Below the pieces are notes generated by a model. That model was not told where the DNA came from and ran no database searches. It was given only the letters and a program-made list of their open reading frames with translations. DNA of 64,000 bases from Aquila chrysaetos chrysaetos (Eukaryota > Chordata > Aves > Accipitriformes > Accipitridae). Position 1 is the stretch's first letter. The number at the start of each line of letters is the position of its first letter. Positions 12,701-24,700 of the stretch are shown here, one piece after another. The DNA is taken from positions 39,693,120 to 39,757,119 of the forward strand of contig NC_044006.1 in the NCBI RefSeq assembly GCF_900496995.4, in the 5' to 3' direction. The position numbers and the translations under genes are program-made.

Positions 12701-15700
12701 ACTGCCTGGATATTTCATGTGGATATTTCATGTCTCGTGCTTTCTGAGACATAATAGGCATAGGTAGGTAAAGTCATCAAGTGAATGAAAGAAAGACTGG
12801 AAGCCGGAGGATCTGTAGGCACTTGCCCAGTGTTGTACCCAGAAGACTAAGTTGCCTCTTCATTAAACCCTGTTTGAATTCAGCTTTATTTACCATAAGT
12901 GTGGAATAATGCAGTGGCAGAGGAAGGGACTGTAGAATGGGGGATGTAGAGGGAAGGAGATGGAATTCAGTAGTGACAGATGATGTCCGAAAGTCAGTAA
13001 AGGCTTTGTTTCTGTTACGAGTGCTTCAAAGTGAAATTATCACAGAGATAATTATGGAGCAGTGGAATGACTCAATAATGTAGACTTTCTTATTTTTTTA
13101 TGTATAGGTTCAGCTCTGATCTAGGTTAACATTTTCCATTTGTTGTTTTCATTTGTACCAAGGCAGTGGAAGAAGCCCTGATGGGCAGCATGACATAAAT
13201 GTGTATAATGGATCCTTATTTTAAATTTGTATCAGATTTGATTATCTGGGTGAGCTATGAGTTCAGATGTGGTCTTAACTGAATGTAAATTTATTGTGCT
13301 GTATCCTAATTAAGAAGAAGAAAAAAACAAACGAATCCCAGCCACAACAAAAGAAAGCTGTTTTAAAAAGGAAGACATGTAGCATGTATCAATGCCCTTA
13401 GTAATGAAAAAAGAACCTTTCTAAATGAAATGGTAAAGTTTTGCTGTTTAACCATAAAGGCAAGAGAGGGTTTGGCATACCTCTTAGCAGAGAAAGTGCT
13501 GCCTTTTTAATTGCTAAGGCTAATAGAGAAAACAAGTTGAACAGCGTGATGCACTCTGTGTGTGTGTAAAATGTCAGTTTGTAGAGGATGTAAAGCTCAC
13601 AGCTGTCACAGTATGTGGTCCCAGCCAAGCAGCAGACAGGATGTAATAGCTCTGAGTAATTTAACTCTTTCTTCTCAAAGTAGAGCTGTGGCATTCTCTG
13701 CAAATGACCACAGGACTTCTAATGACAAAATGCTGCTCTCATCCTTATCACTTTAACTCTAAAAATGTCAGCGCATATTATTTCCACCACAGCCTCTGAG
13801 ATCTAGCCCTAAAACTTGTTTGATGGTTTTAATTCTGCTTGTGTAGGCAAATGTGGGTAGACAGTTCTGATTAATCACAGCCTGCATGATTTCCCTCTCC
13901 CCAACTCTAATCTGTCACCTTCTCTTCCCCATTACCCAAAACAAAATAGCTAATAGTGTCTTTAAAATTTATTTTAGATATCTGCATTGTTCTGCTTCTG
14001 AAGCCTTGTTCATTTTGAAAATATTGTCCTTAATTTACAGGTATTTTCTCATTAAAAATCTTCAGCTGGTGATTCATCACTTTATATTTTTTGCTAAACC
14101 ATATCTTTGGTGTACTGACATGAATTAAAATCTCAAATACATCACGGTGTTGCCATTTCCCTGGCAGAATCAAATGGGGTCACTGTCCGCTGTAGACACG
14201 GTAAACCTTTTAAACTGCGACATGCCAAAAGATTAAAAAATTTATCTCTGCTGAGCCTAGGTTGCAAGTTGCCTTAATGTAAGCCTTGAAACAAATTCTC
14301 TGGAAATGAGGATTTGATTTGTCTGTAAATCTGATTTAGGTCATATGTCAGTTAAGCTATGTTCTGCTGTCTCTGGCCATGGGAGAAAGGCATGACCAGG
14401 TCAGCAAAGGAACTGATGGTGGTGACCATGAAAAACAGTTGTGTGCGTGACCCTCTTTACCACCCAGAGGACATATATGTTGTTTGGGCATAATATTTCA
14501 GCATTTGCCCTTTGTTGCTTTTTAAGAAAAGCTGAACAAAAACCTTCAGGAGCCTGTTACCTTCAAAAGGTTTTTATAATTCTTGTTTCATTTTTTTATG
14601 TAAGATATGAAAGCAGCATATATACGTATATATTTGTCTATTGAACTCAGTAGACATATGCTCTGTACAGGATTAAAATCCACAGGCTAATCTTTCTTTG
14701 GTTTTGTTGATAAATTTAGTAATGAAATCTAGCAATACAAACTTGGAACTTCCCTGATACATTCTTGTGGCGCTGGCAGTATTGAATGTCTTAACAAGGC
14801 AAACAGTTCTTCCACATGAGTAAAGGGCACTTGAAGTAAACAGGCAGAAAAGCACAGGATTTAAAACAGTATGAATAAAAAAAAAATCGCTTCCTATCTG
14901 TCACAGGTTTGTGACGAGATCAGCGATAAGAATTAGTTCTCTGCTCACCCGTCAGATCTTTCAGGAAAAAGTGAGCATGCCAGATCTGAACTTTCCACTT
15001 AAGAACAAGCTGAGAAAAAGTATTTCAGTCCTCTTATATTGTCTAAAAAAACACACAGGGCACAAGTCACGTTTCTTTTCCCCAGCAGGTCACCTTTAGC
15101 CAGGCGGTAGGGCCCTGGCTAACGCACCTCTTTGACCCTACGCTCCTGTCTGGCCGGTTTGGGAGGGGCCTCATCATTTTGAGGGGCACGGGAAGCAGGT
15201 GTTGGGACCCCATAAATTGCATACACAGCCTGCATGTAAGTGAAGGGCAGTGTCAACATTTGCTTTCCTGCTGCCTGAACTGGTGGTACTAGAGGGTCTG
15301 TGCTTCAGCTGTGTTTCTCGCATGGAAATAGATACTAGTTCCGTAATGGTGGAGTGGTGCACAAAGCCTTTTTGCAAAAGCCAAATTTTGTTTGAGAATA
15401 AATTATAACCAAAGGAAATTATGTTGGGGAAGCTGCATGGAGATGATTAAGCTGTGTGTGGTAGGGCACCCTGGAGTATACAAGTTCTCAGGTAGTGTTT
15501 TTCTATGTTGGGTTTTTTCCCAAAACCAGTTGATGGACAAACAGTAAAATCAGTGCTCACCTTAAGGTACAGCACACATGTCTTGCAGGAATTGCAACTA
15601 AAAATGCCAGAGTTATTTAAGAAAATGTACTTGGATGGATTGCTAGATCACATTTATTTCTTGTGCTCAGTGGCCAGTTATGTGGAGTTGCCCAATCATG

Positions 15701-18700
15701 TGTACATTGCCCGTGCAATGGTAAGTTTAACACATTTCATAAGGTGCTTCTGTGCTTCCTTTGCGGATAACCCTCCGTGTCAACACATTCACCTTGTGGA
15801 GCTTTTGCTACCTATCCTGTGCTTCTATAAATGCAAAATTGTGTTGCTATGCAAATGTGCTTCTGTGTTACAGGTGCAGGCAATATCAGGAGCGCTCAAA
15901 CGTTTTTGTTAGCTTATACACATGCTAGAAAGCAGGATTTGCATCTGCAGAAGTCACTGAGAGAAGTGGGCTTTGCAAGCACTGGAGTGTTTTTTGGTTG
16001 TTTTTTGTTTCACCCTAGACGTGGAGACAGATGTGAATGCTACTCAGCAGCCTATGTGTGTATTGAAATTGTGACTGGATACATCTGAATCACAGAAAAA
16101 ACTGTCTTAGCAGGATGCTACCCCGTATAGTGTTAGAGCCTTATAGTCTCAAAAATATTTCACAGTGCATGAATTCACATATATTAAGTAATCATAAATA
16201 GCTCTAAATTACATATGCCCAGAACAGTGAGCAAAAAGCCTGTCTCTGGATTTAGTTATTACTTTTTTTTCTATTAACTTTCCGCTAAAGTCCCAATTTG
16301 GCAGCTAGTCTGTGCTGGTCAGGGACCCATCTGCTGCCAAAAGCCACTGGTGGTTTCTAAGAGCACAGGAGCTGTCGCACACCCCTCTGCTATACAGCTA
16401 ACGGATGTGTAGCAAGTGTCTGCTAGCAAGGTGCTGTGGTGTATTGCACATGGAAGTTTAGGAGCAGCTCAATACTAGAAGAGCATAGTCCAACTTCTAT
16501 TGCTGCAACACTTGTGAAAGTTCTCTTTTGCTTCCAATAAATGTTTTTAATGGATCGATAATGTTATATTGTTAGCAGAAATTACCTTTTGGAAGAAGTC
16601 TGAAAAGGAAAAAGGCAAATAATTCACAAATTTATAGCTTGGATTTAGTCTCCGTTGGCTGCGTTACTGCAAACATAAAACACTTGCTGCACACTTTTAT
16701 CGGGTCATTCTTGCACAGCCCATATATTCAATTTATCTCATTTTATTTTCCTTCTTTTCCACTAAGGTGCAAGTTCTGCCTTCACCACTTCCTCTTCCTC
16801 CCTTCAGTGCCCTAGGAGAGAAAGCTCTGGCTTTGGCAGTGGTGGGGACTGGTAACCAGCCCTGGCTGGGGGTGCACGTTGCTTCCCTTGTGGGCTCTCC
16901 CCTCTATTTTTTGTAAGGAGCTGGGTTTGAATGCACTGCCAGTTTTCCCCAACAAACAGTAGGTTACACTTTCAAAGCGACTCGTGTTTTTTTACTTCCC
17001 ATCTTCTTTGCCATCTGTCTGTAGATCTTAGTATGCAGTCTGTTAAGATTTGCCGATAAAGCTTTTATTAAGATTTATTTAATGGGATTTTCAATCTTCC
17101 ACTCTTTAATCCATGTTGGAAAAAAATATTAAATAGTCACAATCCATAGCTGCCTTGTGACTAAATCACATTCACTTAACCCAGGAAAGAATGATTTCTA
17201 AAGAACTTCTTTCTGTCTCACAGGAGCTTAATAGTTGTCTTGTTTATTATCTTGCTGTGGTTAAAATTGCCACAGTAGGGGGGGAAAAGAAAAGAAAAAT
17301 TGTTAATGCAGTTGTTTGTGTGGCTTGCCCTAGATATTATTGTTATCATTTTTTAATCATTTTTTTTCTTCTAATGAGCAGAAGCAACTGTGAAAGGAGA
17401 AAATGCTGAAAACAAACAGTACAACTATAAATGAAATGAATTCTTTTCATGTGATGCAAGTCAAGGGAAAAAACCTAGCTTAATATGCTCTGGCTTCTTG
17501 ACACTCAAGGTGTGATCAGAGATTACTTATCATCCACAGGAGAGTGGGAAGCAAGTTAATTAAAATTTTCCACCCTTTCACTGAATGAAATGTCTCCCAG
17601 TTTGAGACGCATTATTTGAACACTTCTTTTTCAGAAGAGCTCTGGCACGTACTTTCTACTTCTGCTGGTGTTCAAATCCAATATTTGCTAGCTAGAAAGA
17701 GCATTGCAATTTCATCTTATGTATGTTTGAAATTTCATTTCCATTGTCTCAAATAATAGTAGATAAAATAATTTTAATTATTGTATTAAATATAAAATGA
17801 ATACAAGATGACTCTTTTCCTCTGCACCCGTCCCCCAGTGTATTCTTTGTTTAGAAGCATTTTTGCTTTGGAAAGCATTTAATATGACACCAATTAAAGG
17901 CCCATATAACCATGACTCCTGCTGGCACACAAATTCCAGTCGTGGGATAGGATTACAACTGATGATTCAGGAGGGGGAGGGAGAAGTAATTTCTTGTGGT
18001 CTTAAAGAAAGCTTCAATTATCTGTATTTGCAAGTAAGGAGCTTGAAGCCCATATGAATTACACCTGTTTATTCAGGAGTGACTCCTTTCTCTTGTCTAT
18101 CATCTTCAAACGCAGCCAATTATTAGTAGTAGTTTATTCCCCCAGGGAGCTGGGGAAGAGGTGCGGTGTCTGACTCCAGCAAGGCATCCTACAGAGTTGG
18201 AGAGAGCTTCTTAAAGAGCATGTGGAGCTCAGACGAGGTGTGCACCTCTGTATAATGTATATGCTTCCTTCCTCCAAACAGCCTAACATGCAGATTGTGG
18301 TGTCAGGTACCAGCACATACGAAAAATAAGAGGTTACCTTTTTGTAACAGTTGTACAGCATTCTTTCAACAGAGTTTTTTACATTTCCAGATTAAAAAAA
18401 ATAAAATTATTTAAGCCTAACTGACTTTAATTTAATCTTAAATTTATTTTTCAGTAACTTTACACTTTTACATGTGCTTACCTGCTCTTTTCCTTTCTGC
18501 ACTATTGGCATTGTGAAATACAACATCATCTGCTGCAGATGATGCTTAATCCTGACAAGTCAGACAGGTCCAAAGCCGGCCTTGTTTCGCCACTCAGAGC
18601 CTGCAGGGACAGTGGGCTGTGGCAGGAGTGACGGCGCGTCCCTGAAGCAATTTGGCTTCTGCAGCAGCCAAATGAGCTCTGCGTGGTATTGATGTCCTTC

Positions 18701-21700
18701 CTCGTTGCCATAATCTCCCTCTGATTTTTGACGTTTGCTGCACATCCTGATGCAAGGAGAAGGTTCTCCTTGCTAATCGCCAGCCTTAGGCAATGAATTC
18801 AAAACAGAAATCCTCTTTGCAACGTAAGATGTTGCTTGGGGCACAAACAAGGTCTGCTGTGCCAGTCTTTCCTGACCTGCTAGTCTTCCACTCTCTAAAT
18901 GAGTGAGCGCCTTCTGTTTTTTCTTCTACAAATGCTGTTTGATGGAGGGAATGTTTTGGTCATCCTTTTATGTGTTCTTCCAGGCACCTCATTGCGGGCT
19001 TGCCATGGTGGATGCTCTGACCTTATTCTTAATGCTTATGTTGCATATTTTCGTCTTTAGTTTTGGAAGGCGTTGTTGACCAATCTCATAAATCTCAATG
19101 TGTTATTAATGTGTTTTCTTGAGACATTAGCTCTTAAAGGCATCTAGATACCTCATAATTTTTGCATTACCTTTGATTTTAAAAACTGGAAAGAGGGTGG
19201 AAATACCCATCTTACAGAGGGAAATGGGAGTCTGAGAAGACTCTGAATCTACCACGATCACAGATGTAGGATAAGTCCTAATCCCTTCAGAGGACATGAG
19301 TCAAAGGCCATGTGGTATTGCTTCCCTCTTGCAGGGCAACTCATTCCTCTCCTGGAGTTAGCAATTCTGGTCTGTACATGGTGATGTTGTAAAGTAGCAG
19401 TATCTCTGTATGTCCGTGAAAGCCTCTGTAGAGAAATCAGAAGTAACATTAGTAGAGTGTTCTCTTGCATGCACTTTCTGGAGTAGAGTTTTTAAACATT
19501 CTCCTTTTTAAGCAGGAGTGATACAGCTTCTTCAGCTATTTGCATTTGTGGTCATGATCAGGTTTTTAATAGGTATCGTCAGGCAGTCATTGAGTTATGA
19601 AGATATCAAGTGACCTAAATTACATTCTTTAGAAGAAAGGAATAGCTGAGATTGGAATTCACTAAAATACCTTGAAATAACTACAGCAGGATTTGGATTA
19701 GTTCTGATCAAATGACTATTTTATTACGGCAGAATAAATGGATTTTTTTGAGCTGCAAAACTATTGTGCCTTACCCAGTGTTGAGAATTGGCAGTTAAAA
19801 CTCCTTGCGTGCACATGAAACCAGTGTAAGTGCCTGAGCTTTTTGGCAAATTTAATTGTTATTCCAATTGAGTGTAGTTATATTTGTAGAGACTAGTAGT
19901 TACCATTTGCCTGCTTTGTGTTTATTAAAATTAAAAACTAGTAAATATGCTTTAGCATCTATTTGTTAAATTACTGGAAGTCTTGGCAATTAGACACCTC
20001 ACTGGAGCAATCTTTGTTGAAATCACCAGTGGTTCTTTCTGTGTGAATTACAGGGTCTACCATTTGGTAGAAAGAGAATTAGCAAGGCTCTGCTGGGTAG
20101 ATCTGCAGCTGGAGCCAGACTTCTGCACTGAAAGGCAATGCTTTTGGTCTCGCCCACAGATCTCCTGATTCAAAATAACAAGGAAGCAATGCGTATTTGG
20201 GGGTGTTAAAAGGAATAGATCTGTACTTATATTCTGTTTATGTTGTTGTTGGCTATATTGCTCTTGATCCATCATGGCAGAGTAACCTGACTGATTTCAG
20301 TACAAATCTTCAGGATTTACTCAAGCCTAGACAAGTGCAGAATCCAGGCAAAGCAATGTTGTCATTTTTCAACTACTTGAATATATCTTTTTGCTTGGGA
20401 GGAGATAATTGGTAAAATACAATTAATTTGTCCTGTTCAGATCTGGAATCATCTAAAGCTACATGGATGACTCAGGCAGTGTAAAAACAAGATCACATAT
20501 GTCTACCATTTTAAACGCTCATTTAACAGTTTGTAATGTACAGGCGATTGATAGGTCCTGTGTCTCATATTTTCGAACATTTTCCTTCCTGCCTAGCTGA
20601 ACATACAAAATGACCCACTTCAGTACAAAAACCCATTCTCCCTCCCAGAGCACCCACACATGTATTGTTTCTTGTTGTTTTTTTGTTTTCTGGTTTTGTT
20701 TTTGTCAGACTGAATGTCACAGTCCAGTTGATAATGCTAACTGTTGATTGTTCTTTCCTAGGGAGTTGAAGTGCAGACGGATTACGTTCCGCTGCTGAAT
20801 TCCCTTGCCGTGTACGGCTGGCAGCTGACATGCGTGCTTCCTACTCCGATTGTGAAGACAAACAGGTAGGTAGGAGGTGGGTGCTGCCTTTTGGCCAGGG
20901 AAGTTGCTGTATGAGCACCGCAGTCCATACAAGCAATTCTCCTTGCAGTTAGTGTGGTTTTCCTTGCATGCGCGCAGTAGCTGCCCTTGCAAGCCCTGCT
21001 GCAGCTGTTCTCTGGGTTTTCTGAGCATCACAAGCCACATGGGGCAGGAAGCATGTGTCTGGTGGGCAAAATACTGCAAGGCAGCAGTGCGGTTTCTGCA
21101 TGAATTTTCTGGGTATTGTCTCTGCCTGTCTGTAAACTCCTTGACTGTAAAAGTCCCACTCTGGACTTCCTAGTAGCAACTCTTAGAGCAGAGACAAAAC
21201 CTGTGACAACGTTTGGAGTGACATGTTGCCTGCCTGAAGAAAAGTCATTTTATTCTTAATAGAAGTCTGCCTAATGCTGCTGATACACACAGTCTAGCTG
21301 AGAAGAACCATGTGAGATTGGTGTATCATTACTCTAGTAGCCTTGTTTGCATGTATAATCATTCTGTGGTCTACTTTGCTATCATTAATAGTCTGAGTTT
21401 TTAACTATAAATGCAAGTCACTTAAAAATACTCTTCATAACTGTGGTGAAAAACAATCATCCCACTTGTTAATCATGAAGATGGCACTTTCTGAATTTTC
21501 ACTGGTGAGGAATATATTTATATATACACCAATATAATCAGTCATGATTTTTTATCTTAAAAGAGTGAAAATACACCCAGTTCTTTATGAGATCTAGATG
21601 AAGACTACTCCTACACATAAAAACCTAAAAAGTAAAGGCCATCTGTGCTGGGAGAAAAACGATATTTAAGTTTTTCATGTATGTTTAAATATAGGAATGA

Positions 21701-24700
21701 ATAGAAAATCACAATTATGATTTGTAAGCCCTGTCTCTTAAAGGTATACATGGTTTTCTTTCTCTTCTAGCTTTCTGTATCCCATTTATAACTTCAGTAA
21801 CACCAGTCAGGTTGACAGTGCAGGAGGGCACCCACCCAATCTAACCACTGGTGGCATTTGCTTGTGCCTCCTACTGTGCTACAGACCTGTGCGTAGCACC
21901 CAGCCCCGTTCCAGATGGGTGCCCCGGGAGGGAGGGAAGGAGGGAGGGAGCACTCCGGTGTTGCTGAGATGCTGCTACACACAGGCATCATGGGCCTCAG
22001 GTTTCTTGCTTTTTGCTCCAAACAATTTATTCTGTGTTTACTCACTAGTGCTAAAACATTGAGCAAAAGTACGTCACAGGCTGACAGGCTCTATCAGGCT
22101 GAACAGTTGCGCTTTTTTCCCCCAAAATACCAGGCTGCTCAAAGACACAGGGGACAGACAATGTTTAGGTCATTCTTCAGTTTGTTGTTTTGACCTGCAG
22201 AAGTAAGTGACTGAGATGGATTTTCACTTTGAATGATGCTGGATGTGAATTTAATTCATTCTCAGGAGTGTGCATTTGTTTCTTTTCAGGGAGGGGAATT
22301 TATCTACAAAGCAAATTGTATTTCTTCAGAGACCTTCCTTGCCCCAGAAAGCAAAGAAGAAAGAATCTAAGGTAAATAACCTTGAGTTCCTGGGGTTTTT
22401 TGTTTTTTGTTGGAGGTATTTTAATATTGTAATTGATTTCCCATAGAAGTAAAAATGGCCTGTTCAGTGTTTCTGTGCTACTGTAGCAAGATACAAGGAA
22501 CTGAACTATTCAAATGAGAGAAACAAAAAATGCTTAAATGATGTGAAAGCTCTTATATTTCATTCTCTGTTGAACTCAGGGCAGCAGAAGAGATGTAGAT
22601 ATCTCTTTACAGCTGGGCCATAAACCTTCATACGTGACCTAGAATTCTCTGCTCACGTTCACTGCCTGCAAGGTGGAACCAGTACAATTTTCTCTCACCT
22701 ACTGCATGTCTTTTCTATTTAAATTGGTCTCTTTCTTGCTACGTGTATTGATGGAGCCTAGCACGGCACAGGCCTGATCTTGGCTAGTGTTTCTATTGTG
22801 TGACTGTTAATGAATTCTGCTAGAATTTAACAAAAAAAGCCCCCCAAATCCAGCTAAATTGTCCAAGAATGTAGCTGACAGCTAATGATACATGTATGTG
22901 GATACATGTATGTATTGCCATTTCCATTTTTAAACGTGTAGCTGTGGGAACCCCTGCCCAAACCTGTCACGCCATACAGCTGAGAGGGAAATAAAAGGAC
23001 TGGTTTAAACTGGAAACTGGGGAAGTGCTGACCTTCCTATAGTACTTGAATTTGCCTTGCCCTTGCAGTATACAGAGGGATCAGAAAAGCCAGGTGAAGT
23101 AGGGAAAGGATCTCTGAAACCACATGATGAGAAGGTTGCTAATTAATACAGGGTTGTTTTTATTTTAGCTCTGTGCACGTACGTGAGTGCTGGCTAGCCA
23201 AATGTCACCTGAAGGAGTGGTGCGCTTGAGGCCCTGCAGAAACTGAGCTGGAGTAGGAGATTGGAAATGCTAAGCACAGCTGAGCACTAGGAGCATTTTA
23301 CCCAACATTTTGGGCAACTACAGATAGTTTTCATCTATAAAGCCCTCACTGGTTTGGAGCCAGGTTCTGTGAAAGTCATCTTTTAGATACAGTGGAGACC
23401 AGGAGAGTGTTTGAACTGATTGAAGTTAGGAAAGAACCGCTGGGAGCATGATTTAGGATTTACCCTCTCTCATTAGTGAAGCTGGAGCCCAGAGTGTTCT
23501 GTGAATGTGTTACAAAGCCCATCTTTCTTGTTTTTTCTCTTTGTTTTCAGGTGATTAAAGGGATCTTGGGATGAGGGTTGGAGTGCCTGTATTTGGTCAT
23601 TCTTTTCCTACCACTTTGTGTGGTTTTAATGGAAAGGGTGGGAACCTAGAAGCAATTGTGTGTCTTCAAATAGAGAAATTAGTATGATACTGATTTCTTC
23701 TATTATAATAACAAATGCATACCATCCAGATGACTCAAAACTTTGTTTAAATTTTTTCATTTGGGAATATAAAAACTTATTTAACAATGTCTGGTTGACA
23801 AAACAAAGGATTTACTCGTTGGCAGCATTAAATGTACAGACATATTTGAGGGCAAATATCACTGCAGCACATTTTCATACCAAAGGTCAAGGAAAAATGG
23901 GGTACATTGATTATAGTTATATAAAGAAATGTAAGACTGGTTCAACGTCTGTAAGTGATTGTTGTGAGTCACATCAAACATGCCAAACCTAGCATTTGAT
24001 TGAGTTGCTGAATATTCTGCACATACAATGTCACAAGCTCTCAGCGTTTTGCTAACTTGTGATACGGCATGTCTAAAATATTTATAGATAAACTCTTGGA
24101 GGAGGGAAATAGGCTGATAAGATGAAAAAAGGACATTGCAGTGTTGGAAACTGATCTATCCTACCTAGGCACATCAACCAACGGCTGTTCAGTTTAGCCA
24201 GAGGAACAGAAAAGGAAACATGCAAGGAGGGGTACCACTTATTTTTGTCTTCAGTAAGACTGAAGTACTCTTATTAGTGCAATATTCAGTCAGCGATGAG
24301 GTAACGGTGTTCATTCACTTTATACAAAAGTGCTGTATGCATTTTTGTGAAATACAACATAAATACCTGACTAAGTATACATACATTTGCACGTACACAG
24401 AGAGCCTTCTACAGTTTGATCTTTATCACATTTAGGGCCCTGATCTTACCTTCTGTCAAAGAGAGCTGTGAGTTAAAGGGGAGCTGTGGGTGCCCAGCAC
24501 TTCGGCAAATCAAAAAAAAAAAAATATTCAGGTGTCTCTGAATTTTAAACAGTTGAGCTCTAGAACTGAGATGTTATCTTTCCTCTTTCTCTAAACTGTA
24601 ATGATGTTTAAGTGAAAGATAGCTTCCTCTAAGTAAAACCAAGAAGAATCTTGTGAAAGCCAGTTTCTTTTTTTGTTTTCTTTTTACATTAAGTTCTGGC

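Larger units (their letters stand above)
9951..20761 (+). other. RFTN1: RFTN1 intron of about 10.8 kb
   Basis: GTACGT...TTTCCTAG, the largest RFTN1 intron in the window. It holds a possible old CR1-like fragment near 11.3-11.65 kb and a candidate phase-0 cassette exon at 15589-15720. Otherwise it is AT-rich unique sequence with no coding signal I trust. Confidence 0.85.

Noticed and set aside
12704..12735. Tandem copy of ggatatttcatgt
   Set aside because: Two copies of 13 bp are ordinary local duplication.
13760..18120. Stretches in the large RFTN1 intron that look like conserved noncoding sequence
   Set aside because: Impression only; conservation cannot be judged from one sequence.
23310..23420. 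Sequence with phrases like an old dispersed repeat (tataaagccctcactggttt)
   Set aside because: Too short and degraded to assign to a family without a repeat search.
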